From assembly GCA_021826565.1 (NCBI GenBank), contig JAKAZJ010000020.1, forward strand, positions 1 through 11,007: a stretch of 11,007 bases of DNA, in the 5' to 3' direction. The position numbers were made by a program, and so were the translations under genes. Under the pieces are notes generated by a model. It saw only the letters and a list, made by a program, of their open reading frames with translations. It ran no database searches and had not been told where the DNA came from. Positions 1 through 7,300 of this stretch are shown piece by piece. This DNA is from Pseudomonadota bacterium. GTDB lineage: Bacteria; Pseudomonadota; Alphaproteobacteria; Acetobacterales; Acetobacteraceae. The stretch's first letter is position 1, and each line of letters starts with the position of its first letter.

Positions 1-639
1 TCCGATCTCCTCGACTGCCCGTACCCGGCCGAGCACGCGGCGCTGCAAGCCCGCATCGCCACAGCCGGCGCGGTGGTGGCCGAGGCGGCGCTCGGCACGT
101 CCCCGCAGGCGCGGCATTTCCCGCGCCGCAACCGCATCATCGCCGGTTTGGCGCTGGGCGTGGTGGTGATCGAAGCCGCGCTGCGCTCGGGCAGCCTGAT
201 CACCGCAAATCTGGCGCAAGACGCCGGGCGGGAGATTTTTGCCGTCCCCGGCTCGCCGTTGGACCCGCGCGCGCGGGGGTCCAACGACCTGATCCGCCAG
301 GGCGCGCATCTGACCGAAACCGCCGCCGATGTGATCGACAACCTGCCCGATCACCCCGGGCGCGAAGGCCTGGCGCGCGCGCCCTTGTTCGCCCGCGGCG
401 CCCCGCCGGCCGTCCCTGACGCCGTGCCCGAGCCGCCCGATCCGGCACCCGGAGCGGTCGCGGAGGCACGCGACCAGGTGGCGGCCCTGCTCGGCCCGGC
501 GCCGACGGCGGTTGACGATCTGCTGCGCCGCTGCCAGTTGTCTGCGCCCGCCGTGCTGGCGGCGCTGCTGGAGCTGGAACTCGCCGGACGGATCGAAACC
601 CTGCCCGGGCAGCGTGTCGCGCTGCTCGGCGCCCCGTAA
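1..639 (+). CDS. dprA: DNA processing protein DprA, 3' part (5' end outside window)
   Basis: DprA (Smf) binds single-stranded DNA in the cytoplasm and loads RecA onto it, chiefly during natural transformation; it is also widespread in species not known to be competent. The 212 visible residues are the second half of the Rossmann-like DprA domain plus a C-terminal winged-helix domain. Counting from the first full codon, diagnostic blocks are CPYPAEH (about 6-12), the FPRRNRIIAGL motif (40-50), VVVIEA (54-59), SGSLITA (63-69), GREIFAVPG (76-84) and the GSNDLIRQGA block (93-102). A Pro/Ala-rich linker follows, then the winged helix from about 155 to 212 (LLRRCQL, VLAALLELELAGRIE). The reading frame is open from base 1, so the gene starts upstream. 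The TAA stop lies 22 nt before topA, so the two are probably co-transcribed, a common arrangement in alphaproteobacteria. Identification is firm; competence in this organism cannot be judged. Confidence 0.96.
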   Translation, partial: SDLLDCPYPAEHAALQARIATAGAVVAEAALGTSPQARHFPRRNRIIAGLALGVVVIEAALRSGSLITANLAQDAGREIFAVPGSPLDPRARGSNDLIRQGAHLTETAADVIDNLPDHPGREGLARAPLFARGAPPAVPDAVPEPPDPAPGAVAEARDQVAALLGPAPTAVDDLLRRCQLSAPAVLAALLELELAGRIETLPGQRVALLGAP

Positions 640-661
640 GCCCCCCGACGCACAGGACAAA

Positions 662-3352
662 ATGACCGACGTCGTCGTCGTCGAATCTCCCGCCAAGGCG
701 AAGACCATCAACCGCTACCTCGGTGATAAATTCACCGTGCTGGCAAGTTTCGGCCATGTCCGGGACCTGCCGCCCAAGGACGGATCGGTCCGCCCGGACC
801 AGGATTTCGCCATGGACTGGGAAGCGGATGAACGCGGCCAGCGCCAGGTCGGCGCCATCGTCCGCGCGCTCAAGGGCGCCCACACTTTGTACCTAGCGAC
901 CGACCCGGACCGGGAAGGCGAGGCGATCTCGTGGCACGTCAAGGCGATGCTGGCCGAGAAACATGCGCTCAAGGGCATCGACGTCCGCCGCGTCACCTTC
1001 AACGAAATCACCCGCACCGCCGTCCGCACCGCGATGGCGAACCCGCGCGACCTCGACCAGCCGCTGATCGAAGCCTACCTGGCCCGCCGCGCGCTGGATT
1101 ACCTGGTAGGTTTCACCCTGTCCCCGGTGTTGTGGCGCAAGCTGCCCGGCAGCCGCAGCGCCGGGCGGGTGCAGTCGGTCGCGCTGCGCCTGATCTGCGA
1201 CCGCGAGGCGGAGATCGAGGCGTTCCGCGCCCGCGAATACTGGACCGTGGAAGCCAGTTTCACGACCCCGGCCGGCGCGCCGTTCACCGCGCGGCTGACG
1301 CATCTGGACGGCAAGCGGCTGGATCAGTTCGACCTGAACACCGAAGCCCTCGCGACCCGCGCCAAAGCGGCGGTGGAGGCGGGTCAGTTCACCGTCGGCA
1401 CGGTCGAACGCCGCCGCGTCCGCCGCAATCCGCCGGCGCCCTTCACCACCTCGACCTTGCAGCAGGAAGCGTCGCGCAAGCTTGGCTTCGGCGCCCAGCA
1501 GACCATGCGCGTGGCGCAGCAGCTATATGAAGGTGTCGATCTGGACGGTGAGACCCAGGGGCTGATCACCTATATGCGCACCGACGGCGTGCAGATGGCG
1601 CGCGAGGCGATCGAAGCCATTCGCGGCCATGTGCGCACCGGCTTCGGCCCCGACTATCTGCCCGCCGCACCGCGCGAATACACCGCCAAGGCGAAGAACG
1701 CGCAGGAAGCGCACGAGGCGATCCGCCCCACCGATGTCGCGCGCGAACCGGACTCGGTGGCGCGCTTCCTGACCCCGGACCAACGGCGGCTGTACGATCT
1801 GGTGTGGAAGCGCGCGGTCGCCTCGCAGATGGCCTCCGCCGAGCTCGATCAGGTCAGCGTGGACGTCACCGATGGCCGCGGCCTCACGCTGCGCGCCACC
1901 GGATCGATCGTCGCGTTCGATGGGTTCCTGAAGCTCTACCGCGAGGACCGCGACGACGACGCCGAGGACGAGGAATCCCGGATGCTGCCGCCGATGGCCG
2001 CGGCGGACCCGCTGCGCCGCGGCGCGGTCGCGGCCGAGCAGCATTTCACCCAGCCGCCGCCGCGCTATTCGGAAGCCTCGCTGGTGAAGAAGATGGAGGA
2101 GTTGGGGATCGGCCGGCCGTCCACCTACGCCTCCATCCTGACCGTGCTGCAGGACCGCAACTACGTGCGCCTGGACAAGCGCCGCTTCATCCCAGAGGAC
2201 CGCGGCCGGCTGGTCACCGCGTTCCTGGTGAGCTTCTTCGAGCATTACGTGGAAGCCGGCTTCACCGCCGGGCTGGAAGAACAGCTCGATCAGATCGCCG
2301 AGGGCAATGCCGACTGGCGCGCGGTGATGCGCGCGTTCTGGGACGGTTTCTCGCACGCCGTCGATCAGACCAAGGAACTCAAGATCAGCGACGTGATTGC
2401 GGCGCTGGACCGCGATCTGGGACCGCATTTCTTCCCCGCGCGCGCGGACGGGTCCGACCCGCGCTCGTGCCAGGCCTGCGGGACCGGGCGGCTCGGGCTG
2501 AAACTGGGGCGCTACGGCAGCTTCATCGGCTGTTCCAACTATCCGACCTGCCAGTACACGCGGCGGCTGGCGATCGAGGCGGGCGACGAAACCGGTGCCA
2601 CGCTGAAGGAGGGGATGCGCGAACTCGGCCACCATCCCGACACCGGCGAGGCGATCACGGTCCGCCGCGGCCCGTACGGCGTCTATGTGCAGCAGGGCGA
2701 AGCCAACACCGAGGACAAGAAGGCGCCCAAGCCGCGCCGCACCTCGCTGCCGCGCGGGGTGGACGGGGACACGCTGACCTTGGATCAGGCGATTGCGCTG
2801 CTGGGCCTGCCGCGGCTGATCGGGGCGCATCCCGAGACCGGGCTGCCGATCGAGGCCGGGATCGGCCGGTTCGGACCCTATGTGCGGATGGGCGCGGTGT
2901 ACGGATCCCTGGACCGCGACGATGACGTGCTGGCGGTCGGGATCAACCGGGCGGTGGACTTGCTGGCGAAGAAGCTGGCCAGCGTGCGGGCGATGGGCGC
3001 GCATCCGAAAGACGCGGCGCCGGTCACGATCCGCAAGGGGCGGTTCGGGCCCTATGTCCAGCACGGCCAGACGGTGGCGAATCTGCCGCGCGGCGTGCCG
3101 ATGGAGGATGTCACGCTGGCGGAAGCCGTGGCGTTGCTGACCGAGAAGGGCAAGACGCTGAAGCCGCGCGGGGCAGCCGGGCGCAAGGGCGCGGGCAAGA
3201 AGAAGGCCGCCGGGAAAAGCACCGGGGCCGCGGCGCCGGAGGCTCCGGCGCCACGCAAGCAGGCTGGGCCGAAGCGGGCCGCGCCGGCGAAAAAGAAGGC
3301 GGCGGGGAAGAAGAAGGCACCGGCCAAAGCGCGACGCAAGACCGCGGGGTAG
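662..3352 (+). CDS. topA: DNA topoisomerase I (type IA)
   Basis: Type IA topoisomerase that relaxes negatively supercoiled DNA by cutting one strand through a 5'-phosphotyrosine link. The 896-residue protein is close to the usual size. The N-terminal TOPRIM domain shows VVVVESPAKAK with Glu8 and the acidic triad in DPDREGE (Asp81, Asp83, Glu85). The catalytic tyrosine is Tyr304 in LITYMRTDG. One C4 zinc finger is visible (Cys603, Cys606, Cys624, Cys630) with GRYGSFIGCSNYP inside it. Three C-terminal repeats of the GRFGPYV type follow near residues 672, 735 and 793. The last 60 or so residues are a Lys/Ala/Pro tail. I chose ATG at 662 because the conserved N terminus begins at once and AGGA (654-657) precedes it; an in-frame ATG at 512 lies inside dprA and would add 50 unrelated residues. 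Only 22 nt separate it from dprA, so they are probably an operon. The ribonuclease R gene often found after topA in alphaproteobacteria is absent here. Confidence 0.98.
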   Translation: MTDVVVVESPAKAKTINRYLGDKFTVLASFGHVRDLPPKDGSVRPDQDFAMDWEADERGQRQVGAIVRALKGAHTLYLATDPDREGEAISWHVKAMLAEKHALKGIDVRRVTFNEITRTAVRTAMANPRDLDQPLIEAYLARRALDYLVGFTLSPVLWRKLPGSRSAGRVQSVALRLICDREAEIEAFRAREYWTVEASFTTPAGAPFTARLTHLDGKRLDQFDLNTEALATRAKAAVEAGQFTVGTVERRRVRRNPPAPFTTSTLQQEASRKLGFGAQQTMRVAQQLYEGVDLDGETQGLITYMRTDGVQMAREAIEAIRGHVRTGFGPDYLPAAPREYTAKAKNAQEAHEAIRPTDVAREPDSVARFLTPDQRRLYDLVWKRAVASQMASAELDQVSVDVTDGRGLTLRATGSIVAFDGFLKLYREDRDDDAEDEESRMLPPMAAADPLRRGAVAAEQHFTQPPPRYSEASLVKKMEELGIGRPSTYASILTVLQDRNYVRLDKRRFIPEDRGRLVTAFLVSFFEHYVEAGFTAGLEEQLDQIAEGNADWRAVMRAFWDGFSHAVDQTKELKISDVIAALDRDLGPHFFPARADGSDPRSCQACGTGRLGLKLGRYGSFIGCSNYPTCQYTRRLAIEAGDETGATLKEGMRELGHHPDTGEAITVRRGPYGVYVQQGEANTEDKKAPKPRRTSLPRGVDGDTLTLDQAIALLGLPRLIGAHPETGLPIEAGIGRFGPYVRMGAVYGSLDRDDDVLAVGINRAVDLLAKKLASVRAMGAHPKDAAPVTIRKGRFGPYVQHGQTVANLPRGVPMEDVTLAEAVALLTEKGKTLKPRGAAGRKGAGKKKAAGKSTGAAAPEAPAPRKQAGPKRAAPAKKKAAGKKKAPAKARRKTAG

Positions 3353-3430
3353 GAGCCGCCGTATCCCCGATCCTGCCCGCACGGCGCCACTCCGCGACGT
3401 GCCCGCACAGGTTTCTCCGCCGGGCCGGCC

Positions 3431-3459
3431 TTGCCGCTGGCGGGACGCTCTGCTAGACG
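3431..3459 (+). promoter_or_regulatory. possible promoter for rpmF-plsX-fabH
   Basis: In the 191-nt gap between topA and rpmF a TTGCCG (3431-3436) stands 17 nt upstream of TAGACG (3454-3459), preceded by TGC, which resembles alphaproteobacterial housekeeping promoters. A second TTGACC lies at 3475-3480 but has no convincing partner. The position, about 85 nt before rpmF, fits an operon promoter. The -10 match is weak. Confidence 0.35.
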
Positions 3460-3543
3460 CCGCAATTCCCGTATTTGACCACCGTGTGACAGTCCTTACC
3501 GGCCCGGCCGGCGGCCCCTGTCGCCAGGACCCAAGGGCAGACC

Positions 3544-3747
3544 ATGGCCGTACCGAAGCGAAAGACCTCTCCCTCACGCGCGGGGATGCGCCGCAGCCAC
3601 CAGGCGCTGCGCGCGGAAGCGCACGCCGAATGCCCGAATTGCGGGGATTTCAAGCGTCCGCACCACATCTGCTCCCATTGCGGCTACTACGACGGGCGGG
3701 AAGTCGCCCCCGCCGGGGATGGCCTCAAGGGCGTCGTCCGCACCTGA
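3544..3747 (+). CDS. rpmF: 50S ribosomal protein L32
   Basis: Small protein of the large ribosomal subunit, 67 residues, basic at the N terminus. The opening [20 protein letters not shown] is the typical L32 start. A zinc ribbon of four cysteines is intact (Cys30, Cys33, Cys43, Cys46, in CPNCG and CSHCGYY), so this is the zinc-binding form rather than the cysteine-less paralogue that some bacteria express under zinc starvation. An AAGGG box at 3533-3537 lies 6 nt before the ATG and supports the start. plsX and fabH follow on the same strand, the classic order rpmF-plsX-fabH, and the three are probably transcribed together. Identification is firm. Confidence 0.98.
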   Translation: MAVPKRKTSPSRAGMRRSHQALRAEAHAECPNCGDFKRPHHICSHCGYYDGREVAPAGDGLKGVVRT

Positions 3748-3790
3748 CCCGGCGCCACGGCGAGGGGGGCGGCGTGCGTGGAACCGAAAC

Positions 3791-4855
3791 GTGACCGAGC
3801 GCTTCACCCTGGCGATCGATGCCATGGGCGGCGATCATGCGCCCGAGATGGTGCTGCGCGGGCTTGATCTGGCCGCAGAACGCCATCCCGGCGCGCGTTT
3901 CCTGCTGGTCGGCGATCAGGCCCGCTTGACCCCGCTTCTGGTCGGGCTACGCCGCGCCGCCGCCGCCTGCACCATCCGTCACGCGCCCCATATAGTCGGC
4001 AACGACATGAAGCCCACCGCGGCGCTGCGAATGCGCGGCACGTCCATGCGCGTCGCGATCGACGCGGTCGCGTCCGGCGAAGCCGAGGGCGTGGTTTCGG
4101 CCGGCAATACCGGCGCGCTGCTCGCGCTGGCGAAAATCGTCATCAAGACCCTGCCGGGAATCGACCGCCCGGCGATGGCCGCGATCGCCCCCTCGGCGCG
4201 CGGCGACGTGGTGATGCTGGACCTGGGTGCAAACGTGGCGTGCGACGCGCGCAACCTGGTGGAGTTCGCGGTCATGGGCGATGCGTTCGCCCGCGCGGTA
4301 CTCGGCTTGCCGTCACCGTCGATCGGGCTGCTGAACGTGGGCGCCGAGGAGCTCAAAGGCGATGACCGCGTGCGTGAAGCGGCGGAAGTACTGCGCGCCT
4401 CGCCGCTGGCGTCGCAGTTCTACGGCTTCGTCGAAGGCCATGATCTGACCGCCGGCACCACCGATGTGATCGTGACGGATGGTTTCACCGGCAATGTCGC
4501 CTTGAAAACCGCCGAAGGCGCGTTGAAGCTGGTCAGCGATATGTTGCGCATGGTGTTCCGCTCCTCGCTGATGGCGAAGCTTGCGTATCTGCTCGCCCGG
4601 CCGGCGCTGGAGCGGCTGCGGGAGTGGCTGGACCCGCGCCGCTACAACGGCGCGGTGATGCTGGGGCTGAACGGTGTGGTGGTGAAGTCGCATGGCGGCA
4701 CCGATGCGGAAGGCTTCGCCCACGCCGTGGATGTAGCAATGGACATGGTGGTGCACCGGTTCAATGATCGGATTCGCGAGGGGCTGGCGCGAGTCGCGGA
4801 AGCCGGGGCGTTTCCCGGGCGCGGCGGTGCCGCCCGCCTCACCGCTGCCTTGTGA
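3791..4855 (+). CDS. plsX: phosphate acyltransferase PlsX
   Basis: PlsX converts acyl-ACP and phosphate to acyl-phosphate, the acyl donor used by PlsY to make lysophosphatidic acid; it is a peripheral membrane enzyme at the first step of phospholipid synthesis. Family blocks in order are AIDAMGGDHAPE (residues 8-19), VVSAGNTGALLALA, MLDLGANVACDARNLVEFA, GLLNVGAEELKG, VIVTDGFTGNVALK and, near the C terminus, YNGAVMLGLNGVVVKSHGG. With the GTG start at 3791 the protein has 354 residues, the usual length, and the first motif begins eight residues in. A GGAA at 3780-3783 serves as a weak ribosome binding site. An in-frame ATG at 3719 would overlap the end of rpmF and add 24 residues unlike the family, so I rejected it. 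It sits 43 nt after rpmF and 26 nt before fabH. Nothing catalytic appears to be missing. Confidence 0.97.
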   Translation: MTERFTLAIDAMGGDHAPEMVLRGLDLAAERHPGARFLLVGDQARLTPLLVGLRRAAAACTIRHAPHIVGNDMKPTAALRMRGTSMRVAIDAVASGEAEGVVSAGNTGALLALAKIVIKTLPGIDRPAMAAIAPSARGDVVMLDLGANVACDARNLVEFAVMGDAFARAVLGLPSPSIGLLNVGAEELKGDDRVREAAEVLRASPLASQFYGFVEGHDLTAGTTDVIVTDGFTGNVALKTAEGALKLVSDMLRMVFRSSLMAKLAYLLARPALERLREWLDPRRYNGAVMLGLNGVVVKSHGGTDAEGFAHAVDVAMDMVVHRFNDRIREGLARVAEAGAFPGRGGAARLTAAL

Positions 4856-4881
4856 CCCCCCGAGACCCAAGGACCGCACCG

Positions 4882-5853
4882 ATGCCTCCCCGTTCCCTGC
4901 TGGCCGGCGTCGGCGCCTATCTGCCCGAGCGGATCGTGACCAACGACGAACTGGCGGCGCGGCTGGAGACCTCCGACGCCTGGATCCGCGAGCGCACCGG
5001 CATCGGCCAGCGCCACATCGCCGCGCCGCACGAGACCTGCGCCTATATGGCGACCGCGGCGGCGCGTGCCGCGCTCGCTCAGGCCGGCGCCGAACCCGGC
5101 GAAGTGGACGCGATCCTGCTGGCCACCGCCACGCCCGACCAGGCGTTCCCGGCCACGGCGTTGCGCGTGCAAGCGGCCCTCGGCGTGCCAGGTGGGTTCG
5201 GGTTCGACCTGTCCGCCGCCTGCGCCGGGTTCATCTACGGCTTGTCGGTCGCGGACGCGATGATCCGCGCGGGCCAGGCGCGCGGCGTGCTGGTCATCGG
5301 CTCCGAAGTCTATTCGCGCATCATGGACTGGACCGATCGCGGCACCTGCGTGCTGTTCGGCGACGGGGCGGGCGCGGTGTTCCTGCGCGCGGGCGCGGGC
5401 AGCGGCTCGATCGATCGGGGCGTGCTGTCCACGCATCTGCACGCCCAGGGCAGCCTGGGCGATATCCTGTATGTGGACGGCGCCGTCGGCCGGCGCGACC
5501 TACCCGGCACGCTGGTGATGAATGGGCGCGAAGTGTTCCGCCATGCCGTGGTCCGCCTGTCCGAAGCGGTCGATGAGGCGCTGGCCGCCAATGGCCTGAC
5601 CCGGCGCGATGTCGATTGGCTGGTGCCGCACCAGGCCAATGCGCGGATCATCGAGGCGATGGGCAAACGTCTGGGCCTCGCCTCGGAACGGGTGGTGATG
5701 ACCGTGGAGCGGCACGCCAACACGTCTGCCGCATCGGTGCCGTTGGCCCTGGCCGAGGCGGTGGGCGACGGCCGCATCCGGCCCGGCGACCTGGTGCTGC
5801 TGGAGGCGCTGGGGGGCGGGCTAACCTGGGGCTCGGCGCTGGTGCGGATGTAG
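4882..5853 (+). CDS. fabH: beta-ketoacyl-ACP synthase III
   Basis: FabH starts fatty-acid synthesis by condensing acetyl-CoA (or another short acyl-CoA) with malonyl-ACP in the cytoplasm. The 323-residue protein has the complete Cys-His-Asn triad: Cys114 in LSAACAGF, His250 in VPHQAN and Asn280 in HANTSAAS. Other family blocks are LPERIVTNDELA near the N terminus, SDAWIRERTGI, the GDGAGAVFL glycine-rich segment and the C-terminal GGGLTWGSALV. I chose ATG 4882 because AAGGA at 4869-4873 lies 8 nt upstream. An alternative GTG at 4852 overlaps the plsX stop as GTGA and would add ten residues before the usual N terminus. It is the last gene of the rpmF-plsX-fabH cluster here; ihfA, which often follows fabH in alphaproteobacteria, is not present, and a convergent gene comes next. 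Confidence 0.98.
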   Translation: MPPRSLLAGVGAYLPERIVTNDELAARLETSDAWIRERTGIGQRHIAAPHETCAYMATAAARAALAQAGAEPGEVDAILLATATPDQAFPATALRVQAALGVPGGFGFDLSAACAGFIYGLSVADAMIRAGQARGVLVIGSEVYSRIMDWTDRGTCVLFGDGAGAVFLRAGAGSGSIDRGVLSTHLHAQGSLGDILYVDGAVGRRDLPGTLVMNGREVFRHAVVRLSEAVDEALAANGLTRRDVDWLVPHQANARIIEAMGKRLGLASERVVMTVERHANTSAASVPLALAEAVGDGRIRPGDLVLLEALGGGLTWGSALVRM

Positions 5854-5909
5854 CATCCGGGCCTGCCCAGGACGCGCTGCGCGGCATCTTCCAGACCCTA
5901 TCGCCCAGC

Positions 5910-5948
5910 GCCGGTGCCGATCGCCGGTGCCGATCGCCGGTGCCGATC
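5910..5948. repeat. three perfect 13-bp tandem repeats
   Basis: The unit GCCGGTGCCGATC occurs three times without a mismatch (5910-5922, 5923-5935, 5936-5948) in the 108-nt gap between the convergent fabH and carD genes. It ends 13 nt from the carD stop codon. It has no open frame with a recognisable product and no T-run that would make it an intrinsic terminator. Replication slippage is the simplest origin. Confidence 0.9.
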
Positions 5949-5961
5949 ATGGCCGCCGCAA

Positions 5962-7092
5962 TCAGACCGTCTTGAGAAACTCCACCAGCTTGATCCCCGC
6001 AGTCGGCTTGTCGGTCTGGTCCAGCGCGGCCAGTTCAGCCGCCAGCCGGTCCATCGCCGCCTCATAGATCTGGCGCTCCGAGAAGCTCTGGTCCGGCTGG
6101 CCGGAGTTGCGGTGCAGGTCGCGTACGACTTCCGCGATCGCCAGCGGGTCGCCGGAGTTGATCTTGGCCTCATACTCCTGCGCCCGGCGCGACCACATGG
6201 TGCGCTTGATCCGCGCGCGGCCCCGCAACACCGTCATCGCCTCGTTGAACAGGTCGCGGGAGGCGAGCTTGCGCAGGCCCGCGGTGCGCGCCTTGGCGAC
6301 CGGCACCCGCAAGGTCATGCGGTTTTCCTCGAAGGTGATGTGGATCAGCTCCAGCTTGTGGCCGGCGATCTCCTCGGTGGCGATACGCTCGACCTTGCCG
6401 ACGCCGTGCGTGGGATAGACGACGTAATCGCCTTCCACGAAAATCTCGGCCTTGGCGAGCGGACGCGGCGGCGGCGTGGGGCGGCCGTTGGCCAGCGGCG
6501 GGCGCGGCGCGGCGGCCGGGGTCGGCGTATAGGCCGGAGCAGCGGCGGGGGCCGGAGCAGCGGCGGGGGCGAGGACCGCGGCAGGAGCCTGGACCGGCGC
6601 AGCAGCCGGGGTCGGGGCCGGGGCCTGGGCGGGCGCGGCGAGGCCGGGCGCCTTCACCGGCGCGGCCACGACCGCGGGCGCCGCAGCGACGGCAGGCGGC
6701 TTGACGACCGCGGATTTCACCGGCGCCGGCTTGGCGGCTTCGGTTTTTACCACGGCGGGCTTGGCCGGCGGCGACGGCTTCGTGACCTCAGCCTTGACCG
6801 ACGCGGCTTTGGCGGGCGCCGGCTTGGCCGGCGGCGGCGCGGATTTCGCGCTCAGCTTTGCCATCGCCAAGCCATCCGCAGCCGCTTTGGCCTGCGGGCG
6901 CGGCGCGGCCTTCACCGACGCCTGCACGGACACCCGCACGGGCGCCTTCACGGGCGCTTTCACGGGTGCTTTCAGGGGCGCTTTCACGGGCACCTTCGCC
7001 GACGCCGTCAGGGGCGCCTTCACGGCCGGGGCCGCCGGCGTCTTTCGGTTCGCCGGTCCCGGCTTGGCAGCACTTGCCTTCATGCCTGACAT
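5962..7092 (-). CDS. CarD/CdnL-family transcription regulator with long Lys/Ala/Pro N-terminal extension
   Basis: CarD/CdnL proteins bind the RNA polymerase beta subunit through a Tudor-like domain and the promoter fork through a helical domain, stabilising open complexes at rRNA, tRNA and other growth genes. With the start at 7092 the protein has 376 residues. Residues 218-376 are a complete CarD domain: FVEGDYVVYPTHGVGKV, then HKLELIHITFEENRMTLRVPV, then the helical part with the conserved Trp300 in KRTMWSRRAQEYE and INSGDPLAIAEVVRDLHR. Residues 1 to about 217 are low complexity, rich in Lys, Ala, Pro and Val, with VKAP repeats; typical family members have only about 160-170 residues in total. 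The ATG at 7092 is preceded by GGAG at an 11-nt distance; starts at 7083, 7125 or 7137 are possible and change only the low-complexity end. The frame stays open back to 7476, but that stretch is antisense to the tRNA gene and is not coding. The domain call is firm; the start is uncertain. Confidence 0.93.
   Translation of the reverse strand: MSGMKASAAKPGPANRKTPAAPAVKAPLTASAKVPVKAPLKAPVKAPVKAPVRVSVQASVKAAPRPQAKAAADGLAMAKLSAKSAPPPAKPAPAKAASVKAEVTKPSPPAKPAVVKTEAAKPAPVKSAVVKPPAVAAAPAVVAAPVKAPGLAAPAQAPAPTPAAAPVQAPAAVLAPAAAPAPAAAPAYTPTPAAAPRPPLANGRPTPPPRPLAKAEIFVEGDYVVYPTHGVGKVERIATEEIAGHKLELIHITFEENRMTLRVPVAKARTAGLRKLASRDLFNEAMTVLRGRARIKRTMWSRRAQEYEAKINSGDPLAIAEVVRDLHRNSGQPDQSFSERQIYEAAMDRLAAELAALDQTDKPTAGIKLVEFLKTV
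6533..6568. repeat. perfect 18-bp tandem duplication inside carD
   Basis: An 18-bp unit beginning GCCGGAGCAGCGG is present twice without a mismatch at 6533-6550 and 6551-6568. On the minus strand it codes for Ala/Pro repeats (APAAAP) in the carD N-terminal extension. It keeps the reading frame, as expected for slippage in a tolerant linker. Confidence 0.85.
6938..7021. repeat. 12-bp minisatellite-like repeat coding for VKAP units in carD
   Basis: Seven consecutive 12-bp units run from 6938 to 7021 (plus-strand consensus ACGGGCGCTTTC), six of them close to consensus and one (6998-7009) diverged. Each codes on the minus strand for a four-residue unit of the VKAP or LKAP type, close to the N terminus of the CarD-family protein. 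The 12-bp period keeps the frame, so unit number can change without breaking the gene. Confidence 0.88.
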
Positions 7093-7221
7093 CTCACTCA
7101 AAACTCCGATCCGCGCGCGCGCCATGCCTCGCGACATCGCTGCGCCGGATCTGCTTGCCTCGGAACAATGACAACCCCGCCCGGCCGCATGGCGCGCCCG
7201 GACCGGCTGGCGATTTCCTGT

Positions 7222-7250
7222 CATATAGCACGCCACACGCCGATCGTCAT
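7222..7250 (-). promoter_or_regulatory. predicted promoter of the carD-family gene
   Basis: Read on the minus strand, ATGACG (7250-7245) is followed after 17 nt by TATATG (7227-7222), which is preceded by TGC, an extended -10. Transcription would begin near 7215 and leave a leader of roughly 120 nt before the ATG at 7092. Both boxes match four of six consensus bases, spacing is ideal, and the position suits the only minus-strand gene here. Confidence 0.55.
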
Positions 7251-7260
7251 GGGGGCTTCG

Positions 7261-7289
7261 TTGACAACGCCCCGGCAAACGCTCTACCC
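7261..7289 (+). promoter_or_regulatory. predicted promoter of tRNA-Tyr
   Basis: A perfect TTGACA -35 box at 7261-7266 is followed, 16 to 18 nt later, by a poor -10 around TCTACC (7283-7288). Transcription would begin a few bases before the mature tRNA 5' end at 7301. The strong -35 and the position are good evidence; the -10 is weak and GC-rich, so it may depend on an open-complex stabiliser, which is an inference. Confidence 0.6.
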
Positions 7290-7300
7290 CCCGCCGCACC

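Noticed and set aside
3374..3408. Direct repeat of TGCCCGCAC (3374-3382 and 3400-3408) after topA
   Set aside because: It is short and GC-only in composition, so it could occur by chance; no further copy or symmetry was seen.
1523..3577. A 684-codon open frame antisense to topA, and many other long antisense frames
   Set aside because: They are shadows caused by the high GC content; the translations are Arg/Pro/Gly-rich without family motifs, while the plus-strand frame is unmistakably TopA.
5914..7089. A 391-codon plus-strand frame opposite carD, rich in Gly, Arg and His repeats
   Set aside because: It mirrors the low-complexity carD extension and the CarD domain on the other strand; the CarD domain is recognisable only on the minus strand.
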